Positions 24,155 through 33,469 are shown, numbered from the stretch's first letter. The stretch: DNA of 64,000 nucleotides from Alphaproteobacteria bacterium (GCA_004292755.1 RDXE01000038.1:105060-169059), one strand, 5' to 3'. Notes: generated from the sequence alone by a model not told the origin. Program-made: numbers and translations.

Positions 24155-25276
24155 TCAAGCAGCCAGCAGGGCGCGATAGCCATCGACCATCTGCGTGAGC
24201 GAGCGACGCTCTTCCACAAACGCGCGGGCCGACGCCACGGGAGCGCCTGCCAGCGGCAACGCCTGACGCAGTTCCTCCGCCAGCGCGATGGTCAACTGGC
24301 GTGCATCGCCTGGATGAACCAGCCGACCAGCCATTGGCTCCAGCGTCTCTGACACGTCACCAACAGCAGTGAGGACGACTCGTCGGCCACAGGCTTGCGC
24401 CTCCAACGCCGCCACAGGCTGCCCTTCCTGGCGGGAGGCGAGGCAAAACACATCCAGCGCCTGATACAGCGTTGGCATGTCACTCACCGTGCCGAGGAAG
24501 TGGATCCGGTGGCTGATGCCCAACGCCTCGGCCCGATGCTGCAAGGCAGCCCGATCCGGGCCATCGCCTGCGATCACGCCATGGATGCCCCGCGGCAGCT
24601 GCGCCATGGCCTCCAGGAACACATCGACGCCTTTGACTGCCGTCAGCCGGGCTGCGGTGCCAATGATCGGCACGCCAATTGGCAAGCCGAGGCTGAGGCG
24701 CGCGCGCAACGGATCGCCAGGGCAGAAGCGGTTGGTGTCGACCCCCGAGGGCACCACCAAAGGCCGCTGCTGGTCGGGGAACAGCGCCGCCAATCGATCC
24801 GCTGCGGCTTTGCCATGGGCAACCAACACCGGGCGCACGCGCCGGAGGAGCCGGGCTTGCAGGCCGCGTTCCTCCTGATCCTCCAGATGCCAGCAATCAT
24901 GCTCGGTATGGATCACCCGCGGCACGCCAGCGAGGCGCGCGGCCAGGCCACCATAGAACAACGGGCCAATGTGGTGGGTCAGCACTGTCCCCGCATTCAG
25001 CCGACGCAGCAGCCAGGCCAGGCGCAACACGAGGGAAGGGCTAAGCCCTGGTCGCTTGCCCAACAGGTGCAACCGACTGGCGTGGCCGCGCAGCATAGGC
25101 CAGCGGGCCATCGCTTCGATCACCTCGCCCTCCAGGGCGACGAGGTGAGTCTCGGCTTCCAGCGCCAGACTGCGATCCAGCGCCAGCGCCAAGGTTTCCA
25201 ATCCCCCTGGGGCCAGATGCTGAACGATTTGCACCACCGGCTGGGGCCGGGAGCCGACGGGATGGGCGTGGGTCAT
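24155..25276 (-). CDS. GT4 family glycosyltransferase
   Basis: A 373-residue GT-B enzyme for exopolysaccharide repeat-unit assembly. N-terminal VVQIVQHLAPGGLETLALAL is the PGG(x)E acceptor-side motif; the donor domain carries GTAARLTAVKGVDVFLEAM, IAGDGPDRAAL, HFLGTVSDMPTLYQALDVF and the SRQEGQPVAALEAQACG motif. It overlaps the Wzz-like gene by four bases. Confidence 0.9.
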   Translation of the reverse strand: MTHAHPVGSRPQPVVQIVQHLAPGGLETLALALDRSLALEAETHLVALEGEVIEAMARWPMLRGHASRLHLLGKRPGLSPSLVLRLAWLLRRLNAGTVLTHHIGPLFYGGLAARLAGVPRVIHTEHDCWHLEDQEERGLQARLLRRVRPVLVAHGKAAADRLAALFPDQQRPLVVPSGVDTNRFCPGDPLRARLSLGLPIGVPIIGTAARLTAVKGVDVFLEAMAQLPRGIHGVIAGDGPDRAALQHRAEALGISHRIHFLGTVSDMPTLYQALDVFCLASRQEGQPVAALEAQACGRRVVLTAVGDVSETLEPMAGRLVHPGDARQLTIALAEELRQALPLAGAPVASARAFVEERRSLTQMVDGYRALLAA

Positions 25277-26817
25277 GAGGCACCTCCAACTGCGGATGGA
25301 ACTCCGCCAAAGATCGCAACAGGGGTTTCAGGGGGGATCAGAGGAACAAAACCGTCGGTGCCGACGCGGCTGTCTGTCGGCACGCGCGGCACGCGGGCCA
25401 GCACCGGCAGGCCAGTCAACCGCTTGGCCTGGGCGATGGTGCGCAGACGGCCATCAAACAGCTCCGCCAGCACGGCCAGGCCGCAGCCCAGCAGCAGACC
25501 CGCGATCACACCGGCCGCAGCGAACAACAGGGGCGGCGGAGTGACTGGCCGGGTTGGGACCTGGGGTGGATCGATCACACGGATGCGCTCAGGGGCTTCA
25601 AAGGCGCCAAGGTCAGCTGTGACGCGCGCCATCTGCGCGCGTGACTTCAGCTGGGTGAACAGATCGCGCTTCAGGCCAACCTCGCGCTCCAGGCGGCGCA
25701 GCGTGCGCTCTACCTCCGCATGCCCTTCAACGCGCGACTCCAAGGCCGCGACATCGGCACCCAACACCGCGACTTCAGTGGTCAACGCGCGCACTTGCGC
25801 CATGGCGGTTTGCAGCGCTTCGAGTTGTGAGACCATCAACGGGCGCAGCACCCGGTCGCCTGACTCAGTAGTGGCGATGCCAGCCGCCAGATTCCACAGC
25901 CGGTCGATCTCGGCCACGGCGGGGGGCGAAGCGAGGTGGGCCGCACGCTCGCTCTCCAGCCGCTGGATTTGGCGCCGCAGCGACTGCACGTCAGAGTGAT
26001 CTTCGGTGTAGCGGGCCAACGCCATGGCGATCTGCCCCGCCAGGTCCACCAGCTTGGCTTCGATCTGGCCTACCACGGGATCCGTCAGGGCCAGCCGTTC
26101 CCGCCGGGCGGCAAGACCCGCCTCAGCGCCCGCCAGCGCTGTGCGCCGCTCCACCAAGGCCCGGCGGGCAGCCGATAGGCGCTCCACATTGGCGGCGTGG
26201 AGCTCCGGCAGCGCACCGGCGTTGCGGGTCTTGTGATCGGCCAGGGCGCGCTCCAGCGCCTCCAACTCATCGGCGACGGTGCGCAGTTGCGTGCCAAGAA
26301 ACGCTTCCGACCCCGCAAGGGAGGAACGTTCGGGCGCCAGCACCCGGTCCATGAACCGACGGCTGACGGCAATTAGCACCTCGTCCATGCCCTGTGGCGC
26401 ATCGGCTGTATAGCGGATCTCCAGCAGTTCCTTGCCAATCAGCTCCACTTTGATTGAACGACCAAGCCAGGAGATCACCCGCTCGCGCTCGACCGGTGGA
26501 GTGGCCTCGTCAATCCACTTCAAGTCAGCCGCCACTTGGCCGACCAGTTGGCGCGATTGCAGCAACGCCGCCAGGGCGCGCATCCGCCCTTCCAGATTGG
26601 TGGCGACCACAAGGTCCTTCAGGAACGGGTTGAGCTGTGCTGCTTCCTGCACCAGCACTGTCATGCTGGCACGCCAGGTTTTCGGCGTGATCATGCCGAT
26701 GGCGAAGGCAAGCGGTGGCAGCAGCAGCATCGGCACCACGACCAGCCAGCGCCGCCGCCACAGTGCCCACAGAATGGTGTGAACAAGGTCGAGCGGCAGC
26801 TTCGGCAGCGCGATCAC
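25273..26817 (-). CDS. Wzz/GumC-type chain length determinant protein
   Basis: A 514-residue polysaccharide co-polymerase. It has an N-terminal membrane segment (WLVVVPMLLLPPLAFAIGM), a long periplasmic coiled coil with heptad-like Leu/Ala/Glu-rich stretches (about 170-420), the PxxP motif before the second membrane helix (PTRPVTPPPLLFAAAGVIAG) and a short cytoplasmic tail. The tail lacks a fused kinase; the ATPase partner is the separate CpsD-like gene at 18690-19400. It should set chain length and link the polymerase to the exporter. Confidence 0.9.
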   Translation of the reverse strand: MIALPKLPLDLVHTILWALWRRRWLVVVPMLLLPPLAFAIGMITPKTWRASMTVLVQEAAQLNPFLKDLVVATNLEGRMRALAALLQSRQLVGQVAADLKWIDEATPPVERERVISWLGRSIKVELIGKELLEIRYTADAPQGMDEVLIAVSRRFMDRVLAPERSSLAGSEAFLGTQLRTVADELEALERALADHKTRNAGALPELHAANVERLSAARRALVERRTALAGAEAGLAARRERLALTDPVVGQIEAKLVDLAGQIAMALARYTEDHSDVQSLRRQIQRLESERAAHLASPPAVAEIDRLWNLAAGIATTESGDRVLRPLMVSQLEALQTAMAQVRALTTEVAVLGADVAALESRVEGHAEVERTLRRLEREVGLKRDLFTQLKSRAQMARVTADLGAFEAPERIRVIDPPQVPTRPVTPPPLLFAAAGVIAGLLLGCGLAVLAELFDGRLRTIAQAKRLTGLPVLARVPRVPTDSRVGTDGFVPLIPPETPVAIFGGVPSAVGGAS

Positions 26818-27557
26818 TCCAACACCTCCAATTGCAAGCGAACGGTGTCGCCTGCATCTCCGGAGGCGGTGATGTCCAGCCGCAGGATGGGGGGTGGCAG
26901 AGCACGGGCCACAGCCAGCGCCCGGCGCCGGGCAAGCCCCGGCTCACCGCCGGAGATCAGGCGCGCGATCACCGTTCGCTCCTTCGGCAGCAACGGGCCA
27001 AGACCACTCAACGCCCGGCGTGCGTCGGCATCCAGATCGCCAGAGGTCTCAGCAAAGGGCAGATCCAAGGCGACCAGCGCGCGCGACTCCAACAGTGGCG
27101 GACGCACAGCCGACCCGCGCGGCTCGGCCGCCGCCATGCGCAACCCTGGACGAGCCTCCCGCAGTGGGGCCTCCCGCAGTGGGGCCTCTCGCAGTGGGGC
27201 CTCCCGCGCTGGCGGCTGATCGGGAGCAGTCGGCGGCAGAACGGCATCCGGCGCGCGCCGCTCCGCCTGCTGCCGGGCCTGCTGCAACAGCGCCGCGATT
27301 TCAGGGCGGGGGGCAAGTGGGCTGGGTTGGTCGACGGCAGCAGTGTGCAGCAAACCTGCCTGCGCCGGAGCCTCGCCCCCCCGCGCCCGTGCCAGCATGT
27401 CAGCCACAGTCAGACGCTGGGCAGGCTCACCCCCGGTGCCGTTCAGCCGCTGCTCAGCCATCAGCAGCGCGCGCTCCTGTGGCGGGATCAGCGACAGTGG
27501 GTTGCTGGAGCACGCAGCAACGGCAACCAGGGACAGCAGCGACAAGGGGCGGATCAT
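26814..27557 (-). CDS. Hypothetical lipoprotein, possibly OmpA-like C-terminus
   Basis: A 247-residue protein with the lipoprotein signal MIRPLSLLSLVAVAAC and a perfect GGAGGT ribosome site. The middle is low complexity and includes four tandem REAPL-type pentapeptides. The C-terminal 90 residues (LDLPFAETSGDLDADARRAL ... ARRRALAVARAL) have the spacing of OmpA-like peptidoglycan-binding domains, though key residues are not clear. It may tether the export complex to the cell wall; that is inference. It overlaps the Wzz-like gene as ATGA. Confidence 0.6.
   Translation of the reverse strand: MIRPLSLLSLVAVAACSSNPLSLIPPQERALLMAEQRLNGTGGEPAQRLTVADMLARARGGEAPAQAGLLHTAAVDQPSPLAPRPEIAALLQQARQQAERRAPDAVLPPTAPDQPPAREAPLREAPLREAPLREARPGLRMAAAEPRGSAVRPPLLESRALVALDLPFAETSGDLDADARRALSGLGPLLPKERTVIARLISGGEPGLARRRALAVARALPPPILRLDITASGDAGDTVRLQLEVLE
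27154..27206. repeat. 15-base in-frame tandem repeat
   Basis: Three full copies and a partial fourth of GCCTCCCGCAGTGGG, with one C/T change in the third, encode the REAPL repeats of the lipoprotein. The unit is a multiple of three, so copy-number change would alter length without shifting the frame. Confidence 0.85.
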
Positions 27558-27667
27558 AACAGACCTCCAAACACGCAACCGAGCGGTGGGGCAGTAGGTC
27601 CAAGCGCCGTGCCAGCGGGACTCTTGAGGAAAACCGCCAGACCAACTGTCATCGGCACGGCTTTCGC

Positions 27668-27682
27668 CTTGCAGATTGCAAG
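27668..27682. repeat. Short palindromic repeat, copy 1
   Basis: CTTGCA-GAT-TGCAAG, an inverted repeat, identical to the sequences at 31398-31412 and 32842-32856. This copy lies just after the glycosyltransferase stop at 27690, in the spacer before the lipoprotein gene. Confidence 0.7.
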
Positions 27683-27689
27683 GCAGCGC

Positions 27690-28784
27690 TTAGGCCAAGT
27701 GGGCCAGCAGCGCGGCGACGCGGGTGGCGCGGGCGTCCCAGTCCTCGCACGCGAGGCGGAGACGGGTCTCGGCGCGGCGGTCGGGTGCGGTGGCGCTGGC
27801 GCGCAGCACTGCGACCCAGGCGTCAAGGGTGCGGGGCGTTGCCACTAGGTCGCGATAGCGATCCAGCGCTGGAAACTCTGTCGCCAGCACTGGGCGACCT
27901 GCCGCCAGATACTCCCGCAGCTTCAAGGGATTGCACGCAGTGATCTGGTCGCAGGCGCGGAACGGCAGCCAGCCTGCCTGCCAGTGCTGGGCATAGGACG
28001 GCAGTTGGCTGTGCGGGCGCGGCCCCAGCCACAGGATGTTCGCGCGCACCGGCAAGGGTTGACCCGCAGCGGGGCCGATGAACAGCAGGGTCCAGTCAGG
28101 CAGCCGGTCGGCCAGCGCCGCGATCAAATCCGTGTCCAACCACGGCGCCAGCGCGCCGTAGAAGCCAAGCACTGGACCCGAGGGCAAATCGGCGGCCGGT
28201 GGCTGCGGTGTCGCGAACAGGGCCAAGTCGACCCCATGCTCCACCACCTCGGTGCGGGAGGAGGCGAACCGCTGAGCCAGTCGGGGCGAAGCGCACAAGA
28301 TCAAATCTGCGCGCGCAGCCAAGCGCTGTTCCTGCGCCAGGGCAGTGGCGTGATCCACCCCCGCCAGGGCACCGAAGTCATCCCCGCAGTAATAGACCAC
28401 CGCCCGCTCCCCAAAGGCGCCAAGGGCATCGGCTGCACTGGGCAGGGAGGCCCAGAGGATCGGGCGCGCCCCTGTGGCCAGGGCTGGTGCGACCGACCAG
28501 CGGATCAGCTGGCGGTTGACCCAGCGCTCCCACGCCAGAGCGGCTCCAGGCCAAGCCAGGGGTCGCACCCGCTGGACCGGAATCGCGTCTGATGGCGGCT
28601 GGCGCTGACCCAGCAGCTTGTCGCGGACCCGGCGCAGATCGGCCAAACCGAGGCGGGGACGGCGCAGGCCAATACTGTCCACCCACACCACTGGATGCCG
28701 GGCCGCCAGACGCCGGATCAAGTGTTGAGTGGAGGAAGGGTGTCGGCCCCAATCCTCCCCAAATACAAGGAGCGGCGGGCTCAC
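27690..28784 (-). CDS. GT4-like glycosyltransferase
   Basis: A 364-residue GT-B-type protein similar to the TuaH/WcaI-like group. It starts LLVFGEDWGRHPSSTQHLIR and carries VVYYCGDDFGALAG, LILCASPRLAQRF, VEHGVDLALF, VLGFYGALAPWLDTDLIAAL and the donor-side CNPLKLREYLAAGRPVLAT motif. The GTG at 28784 forms a GTGA overlap with the acyltransferase stop and is preferred over an upstream reading through that gene. Confidence 0.85.
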   Translation of the reverse strand: MSPPLLVFGEDWGRHPSSTQHLIRRLAARHPVVWVDSIGLRRPRLGLADLRRVRDKLLGQRQPPSDAIPVQRVRPLAWPGAALAWERWVNRQLIRWSVAPALATGARPILWASLPSAADALGAFGERAVVYYCGDDFGALAGVDHATALAQEQRLAARADLILCASPRLAQRFASSRTEVVEHGVDLALFATPQPPAADLPSGPVLGFYGALAPWLDTDLIAALADRLPDWTLLFIGPAAGQPLPVRANILWLGPRPHSQLPSYAQHWQAGWLPFRACDQITACNPLKLREYLAAGRPVLATEFPALDRYRDLVATPRTLDAWVAVLRASATAPDRRAETRLRLACEDWDARATRVAALLAHLA

Positions 28785-29482
28785 AGTGCCCTCACCACGC
28801 GGGCAGGCACACCGGCGGCGATCACCCCCGCTGGCAGATCGTGGGTAACGACGGACCCCGCCCCAACCACTGTGCCAGCGCCGATGGTTACCCCCGCCAG
28901 AACCGTCACACCAGTGGCAAGCCAAGCGCCCCGTTCAATGACGATGTCTCTGGCTTGGTCGTCGGTGCAGGGAGCACCAGCGGCGCGGGCCATTGGGTCA
29001 AGCGGATGGCCGGGATAGCCCGCAAGAAAGCAGCGCCCCGCTAGACGAACATCATCCCCCAGCACGACGCGCTGGCCGACGGCGATGGTGGTCTGCCAGC
29101 CGATGTCAACATTCCGCCCGACCTCCAGCACCGGCACCACGCTGCCATGGGCACGGCCCGACAGTGTGGTGGCGGTGGAGACGCGACAGCCAGCCCCAAA
29201 TGACAGCGACAGCGGTCCCAACACCAACGGGCGCCCCCGACCAATCAGGCGGAGCTGGGGTGCGGGTCGCTGAAGGCGGGTCTGGAACTGCGGGGTCCAC
29301 CACAGCGCATGCAGGACTGATATCACCACACGATCCACACCATCACACAGCAGGCGCAGTGGTGTGTAGATTATGGGAATGGATGGCATCGACCATCCGC
29401 GCAGGTGGCGCACCGTGGTGCGCAGCAGGGTGGCCGGGCGGCTTGGCGATCGGCGCAGCCAAAGAGACAGGGCCGTGCTCAT
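28781..29482 (-). CDS. Hexapeptide-repeat acyltransferase
   Basis: A 233-residue left-handed beta-helix acyltransferase of the serine-acetyltransferase/WcaF type. Hexapeptide repeats run from about residue 80 (LVLGPLSLSFGAGCRVS) through VLEVGRNVDIGWQTTIAVGQ to the final WLATGVTVLAGVTIGAGTVV and AGVPARVVRAL. It probably adds acetyl or another acyl group to a sugar of the polysaccharide. It overlaps glmS and the following glycosyltransferase by four bases each. Confidence 0.87.
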   Translation of the reverse strand: MSTALSLWLRRSPSRPATLLRTTVRHLRGWSMPSIPIIYTPLRLLCDGVDRVVISVLHALWWTPQFQTRLQRPAPQLRLIGRGRPLVLGPLSLSFGAGCRVSTATTLSGRAHGSVVPVLEVGRNVDIGWQTTIAVGQRVVLGDDVRLAGRCFLAGYPGHPLDPMARAAGAPCTDDQARDIVIERGAWLATGVTVLAGVTIGAGTVVGAGSVVTHDLPAGVIAAGVPARVVRAL

Positions 29483-31290
29483 TCCACCGTGACCGACTTG
29501 GCAAGGTTGCGCGGCCGATCCGGGTTCAACCCGCGTGCCAGCGCGGTCATCATCGCCAGCCGCTGCACGATGACCCCAACACCCAACGGCAAGGCAGCCC
29601 AGGCAACGGCATCGGCCACAGGTGGCAGCGGCAGGCGGAGCGCCGCGATGCCGTGGGTTGCCGTCAGCGCCGCGTCATCCCCAATCAAGATCAAGCCGGC
29701 ACCGCGGGCGGCGACTTCCTCCAGCGACACCACTTGTTTGGCAAGGGTGGGCCCATGAATCAGAATGGCGATCACTGGCACACCCGGCTCCAACAGGGCG
29801 ATCGGGCCGTGCTTCAACTCCCCGGCTGGAACGGCGAGAGTTGGCAGATAGGCCAGTTCCGCCAGCTTCAGCGCAGCTTCGGCTGCAATCTCCGCCCCGA
29901 TGTCTCGACCAATCGCCAGGGCGGTGCGCGCACGGGCCAGAACCTTGACGGCCTCAGACAGCGCGTCATGGTCGACCCCGTCGAGCACCTGACCCAGCCA
30001 GGACGGCAGACGCTCCAGCGCCCGGCGCCGGAACACCGCCTCCACTGGTGAGAGCGTGCCCCGCGCCTCTGCCACATCCAGTGACAGGCGGGCCAGAACT
30101 GCCAACTGACTGGCAAAGCTTTTGGTTGCAGCAACCGCTTGCTCTGCTCCGGCCAGGGTTGGCCACACCGTGCCAGCTTCGCGCGCCATCTGGGAATGGG
30201 CGACATTGACGATGGCCGCCGTTGGCACGCTGGCAGCGGCTGCCATGCGGACAACCGCTAAGGTGTCGGCGGTCTCCCCCGATTGTGACAGCGCGACCAA
30301 GTGCGCTGCCTCGGCCAGCAAGGTTGGCCGGTGCAACAGTTCGGAGGCAATCTCCACCCGCGTTGGCACGCCCGCCCAGTGCTCCAGCCAATGGGCACCA
30401 ATGGCCGCGGCGTGGCGGGAGGAGCCACAGGCCGTCAGCAACACTGTGCCACCCGCCTCCAGCCCCGTGCGGCCAACCCGGCGGTCGGCAGCAGCCAAGG
30501 TAGCGGCGACGGCAGCAGGAATCTCGGCCAGCTCGGCTGCCATGTGGGCGCCTGCACCCGTGCGACGGACGGTGGTCAGGCTTGGCACCTGTTGCCAGCG
30601 GGGGGTTTCTGCTGCGCCGGTCTGGTCCATCACCAGCACAGCCCCGCGCGCGACCAGCGCCAGCGCCCCCTCGCCCAACGCCGCATATTGAGCGCAATAG
30701 CCAGCCAACGCCGCAGGGTCGGAGGCGATATAGCCGCCATCCTCATCATGACCAACCACCAGGGGGCTGCCGCGGCGCCCGGCGATCAGCAGGTCGGGTA
30801 TGTCTTCCATCAACACCGCGACGGCGTAGCTGCCATGCACTTCACCCAGCGCCGACTGCACGGCAACCACGGCCGACTGACCACGGCGACGATGGTGGGA
30901 AATCAAGTGCGGCAACACCTCGCTGTCGGTGCTGGTTTGGAATTCATGCCCGTCCTGCTGCAAGCGGGTGCGGATGGCATCGTGGTTTTCGATCACGCCG
31001 TTGTGCACCACGGCGATGCCATCGAACACGTGGGGATGAGCGTTCTCGGAGGTGGCAGCGCCATGGGTGGCCCAGCGGGTGTGGGCAATGCCAACCCGCC
31101 CCTCGGCTGGGCGAACGCGGATCAGGGAGGCTAGGGCATCAACACTGCCGCCCAGCTTGCGCACTGCGATGGTCTTGTCCAACACGGCAAGACCAGCGCT
31201 GTCATACCCGCGATAGTCCAGACGCCCCAGCCCATCCAGCAAGACTGGAGCGGCGTCAGAGCCATTGATGGTGCCGAAAATCCCGCACAT
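29479..31290 (-). CDS. glmS: Glutamine-fructose-6-phosphate aminotransferase
   Basis: Makes glucosamine-6-phosphate, the first step to UDP-GlcNAc. 603 residues with the catalytic Cys2 in MCGIFGTING, RLDYRGYDSAGLAV, the glutaminase loop IAHTRWATHG, two SIS domains (LTACGSSRHAA, ALSQSGETADT, IGRDIGAEIA) and the C-terminal LAKSVTVE. The AGGAG site and Cys2 fix the ATG at 31290. Because the housekeeping glmS is usually beside glmU, this copy in an exopolysaccharide operon is probably a dedicated second enzyme that supplies amino sugar. No glmS ribozyme was seen upstream. Confidence 0.95.
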   Translation of the reverse strand: MCGIFGTINGSDAAPVLLDGLGRLDYRGYDSAGLAVLDKTIAVRKLGGSVDALASLIRVRPAEGRVGIAHTRWATHGAATSENAHPHVFDGIAVVHNGVIENHDAIRTRLQQDGHEFQTSTDSEVLPHLISHHRRRGQSAVVAVQSALGEVHGSYAVAVLMEDIPDLLIAGRRGSPLVVGHDEDGGYIASDPAALAGYCAQYAALGEGALALVARGAVLVMDQTGAAETPRWQQVPSLTTVRRTGAGAHMAAELAEIPAAVAATLAAADRRVGRTGLEAGGTVLLTACGSSRHAAAIGAHWLEHWAGVPTRVEIASELLHRPTLLAEAAHLVALSQSGETADTLAVVRMAAAASVPTAAIVNVAHSQMAREAGTVWPTLAGAEQAVAATKSFASQLAVLARLSLDVAEARGTLSPVEAVFRRRALERLPSWLGQVLDGVDHDALSEAVKVLARARTALAIGRDIGAEIAAEAALKLAELAYLPTLAVPAGELKHGPIALLEPGVPVIAILIHGPTLAKQVVSLEEVAARGAGLILIGDDAALTATHGIAALRLPLPPVADAVAWAALPLGVGVIVQRLAMMTALARGLNPDRPRNLAKSVTVE

Positions 31291-31365
31291 GCGACAGTCT
31301 CCTATGGGATCGAGGGGGTTGGGCTGAGCCCGCACACCTCGGACCAGAGGTGGTTTGTTGCAGAA

Positions 31366-32478
31366 TCAACGGCTTGCTGACTGGCTGAGACCAGCCGCTT
31401 GCAGATTGCAAGGCGCCCTGCCGTGCAGCACGGCAGCCCAGGCCGCGCGCCAAGCCCCTGTCCCGAAGCGGGCGGCAGCGCGCACGCGCATCGCCTCGCA
31501 CGGCCAGGGGCGGGACAGGCTGGCCGTGATGGCGGTGGCGAGGGCTGCGGGATCGGCTGCTGGCACCAGCATCCCATCCTCTGGTCCAATCAGGTCCGGC
31601 AGTCCACCGACATTGGAGGCCACCACCGGGCGGCCAAGCGCCAGGGACTCAACCGCCACCAGCGGTGCTGCGTCTTGGCGGGAGGGGATCACCAGCAGAC
31701 TGGCTGGGGCAATGGCCTCCGCCACGTGATCCGGTGGGAGGGCACCCAGAAACCGCACACGCTCCTCCAGGCCAAGCGCGGCACTCAACTGACCGAGCCG
31801 GGCGCGCTCCGGTCCATCGCCAACCAGAAGCACAGTCACCTGGGGCAGCAGAGCGGCGGCATGGAGCAGCACGTCCACCCCCTTCTCCAGCGCCAGTCGA
31901 CCCACAAAGGCAATCACATTGGGTGCCCGCGCACTGATCGGGTGGTCGAACAGCACTGGGTCGGGATGATTGGTGATCACCGTGATACGCCCGACTAGGC
32001 TTGGATGGCGCGCGCTGGCCTGAGCTGCCAGATCGTGGGACACCGCAACGATGGCGTCGGCCCGGCGATACAGCCGCTGCTGCCAGATCGGCACGGCGGG
32101 GTCCTGATCCGGGCTGAGCGTGGTCTCCGGCCCATGCAGGACGGCAACCAGCCTGGGAGCGCGCGGCAGCAGGCTGGCTGGCACGGCTGCTCCCACCGGC
32201 AGATGAATCGCCAGCGTGGTGGCGTCCACTGCCTGACAGGCTTGATACAGCTGCCACGTGCTGCGCAGCGCTGCGGCCATCGCGCGCGGCTGGCTCCAGC
32301 GCGGCCAGCAGCAGCGGGCGACGCGGTGCACCACGGTGCCATCGGACAAGCGGCGCTGACCACCACGCTCGGCCATCTCCGCCAACGCGCCACCCAGGCT
32401 GGTGTGCAACTGGGCGATCACGCGCTCGGTACCGCCAAGGCCATCGATGCGATCGAAGTGTAGGTGCAAGATGGTCAT
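31366..32478 (-). CDS. GT4 family glycosyltransferase
   Basis: A 370-residue GT-B enzyme: ILHLHFDRIDGLGGTERVIA at the N-terminus, then AVLHGPETTLS, VSHDLAAQASARHP, VAFVGRLALEKGVDVLLHAA, VGDGPERARL, LGALPPDHVAEAI and IPSRQDAAPLVAVESLALG. It starts at the ATG at 32478, which overlaps the previous stop. A palindromic CTTGCAGATTGCAAG repeat lies inside its 3' end and encodes part of its last residues. Confidence 0.9.
   Translation of the reverse strand: MTILHLHFDRIDGLGGTERVIAQLHTSLGGALAEMAERGGQRRLSDGTVVHRVARCCWPRWSQPRAMAAALRSTWQLYQACQAVDATTLAIHLPVGAAVPASLLPRAPRLVAVLHGPETTLSPDQDPAVPIWQQRLYRRADAIVAVSHDLAAQASARHPSLVGRITVITNHPDPVLFDHPISARAPNVIAFVGRLALEKGVDVLLHAAALLPQVTVLLVGDGPERARLGQLSAALGLEERVRFLGALPPDHVAEAIAPASLLVIPSRQDAAPLVAVESLALGRPVVASNVGGLPDLIGPEDGMLVPAADPAALATAITASLSRPWPCEAMRVRAAARFGTGAWRAAWAAVLHGRAPCNLQAAGLSQSASR
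31398..31412. repeat. Short palindromic repeat, copy 2
   Basis: Same CTTGCAGATTGCAAG palindrome as at 27668 and 32842; here it is inside the C-terminal coding region of a GT4 gene. Confidence 0.7.
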
Positions 32479-33383
32479 TGCCCACCCCCAAGCCCCAGGG
32501 CAGCGGCACGCTTGAAGCGTCGCCAGGAGGGGGCCAGCATCCAGGCCTCTGCCGCAGCGATCAGAGCAGCTGACCGGCGACCAGCACTGATCGCCCAGTC
32601 GGAGCGGGCTTCGGCCAAGTTCGCCGTCGCCATCCGCACAGCCGCTGCTGGCACCCGGCGCCGATGCCGGGCAACCACCCGGGCCAGGCACTGCTGGCGC
32701 AGCACAGGATCGCGGCTGGTGGAGCCGCGGCGCATCAAATAGGTGGTGCCAACCATGCCAGAAACCGCGACCGGACCCAGACTGGCGAGACGCAGCCACA
32801 GGTCCCAATCCTCCGCGATGGCAAGGTCGGCTGCGAAACCCCTTGCAGATTGCAAGGCGTCTCGCCGGGCCATCACGGTGGAGGTGCCAACCGCAGGTGC
32901 CGCCAGAATGGCCGCAGCGGCATCGCTCAACCGCTCAAATTCAGCTTGTCCGCGCCGATGCTGGAAGGAAGGCCAGTAATCGAACGCGGTGCCGTGGCCA
33001 ATCCCAGCCTCATCGACATGGTGATAATCGGTAAAGCTGAACAGTAGGTCCGGGTCTTGGCGATGGGCGCGCAGTTGGTTGGCAAGTTTGCCGGGGTGCC
33101 AAACATCATCGGCATCCAGGAACGCAATCAGCGGGGCCGATGCCACCTGCAGCGCCAGATTCCGCGCCGCAGCCACGCCCTGGGCGGGGCCAACCAGCAC
33201 GCGCAGACCAGGAATGGATTGGCGGGCGAGCCATGCGCCGGTGCCATCGGTGGAGCCGTCCTCGACCACAAGGATCTCCAGTTGCTCCCCTGGAGGGGCC
33301 GTGATGGAGCCCAGCGCCTGTGGCAGCCAGGCAAGGCAGTTTCGCGTCGGGATGACAATGCTCAAGGTGGGGCACTGCGACAT
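32475..33383 (-). CDS. GT2 family glycosyltransferase
   Basis: A 302-residue GT-A enzyme. LSIVIPTRNCLAWLPQAL, VVEDGSTDGTGAWL, GVAAARNLAL, IAFLDADDVWHPGKLANQL and later IAEDWDLWLRLA give the nucleotide-sugar and metal-binding motifs of GT2. The ATG at 33383 leaves an 86-base divergent spacer to the flippase gene. It is the first gene of the long minus-strand exopolysaccharide run. A copy of the palindromic repeat lies within the coding sequence. Confidence 0.9.
   Translation of the reverse strand: MSQCPTLSIVIPTRNCLAWLPQALGSITAPPGEQLEILVVEDGSTDGTGAWLARQSIPGLRVLVGPAQGVAAARNLALQVASAPLIAFLDADDVWHPGKLANQLRAHRQDPDLLFSFTDYHHVDEAGIGHGTAFDYWPSFQHRRGQAEFERLSDAAAAILAAPAVGTSTVMARRDALQSARGFAADLAIAEDWDLWLRLASLGPVAVSGMVGTTYLMRRGSTSRDPVLRQQCLARVVARHRRRVPAAAVRMATANLAEARSDWAISAGRRSAALIAAAEAWMLAPSWRRFKRAAALGLGGGQ
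32842..32856. repeat. Short palindromic repeat, copy 3
   Basis: Third CTTGCAGATTGCAAG copy, inside the GT2 coding region. All three copies are followed by GGC on the + strand. Confidence 0.7.
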
Positions 33384-33469
33384 CGCAATCACTCCAGTGG
33401 GATGAAGACACGGCACGGCAGGTGCAGCCCAGGGACCACGCTTCGTCCCGCTGCTGGAGACTTTCCCCG

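Noticed and set aside
24395..25999. 534-codon open frame on the plus strand
   Set aside because: Antisense shadow of the GT4 and Wzz-like genes; His/Gln/Arg-rich with no domain pattern.
31334..31360. CACCTC/GAGGTG hairpin followed by GTTTGTT considered as a terminator
   Set aside because: The T-rich side faces the plus strand, where nothing is transcribed; on the minus strand it lacks a T-run.
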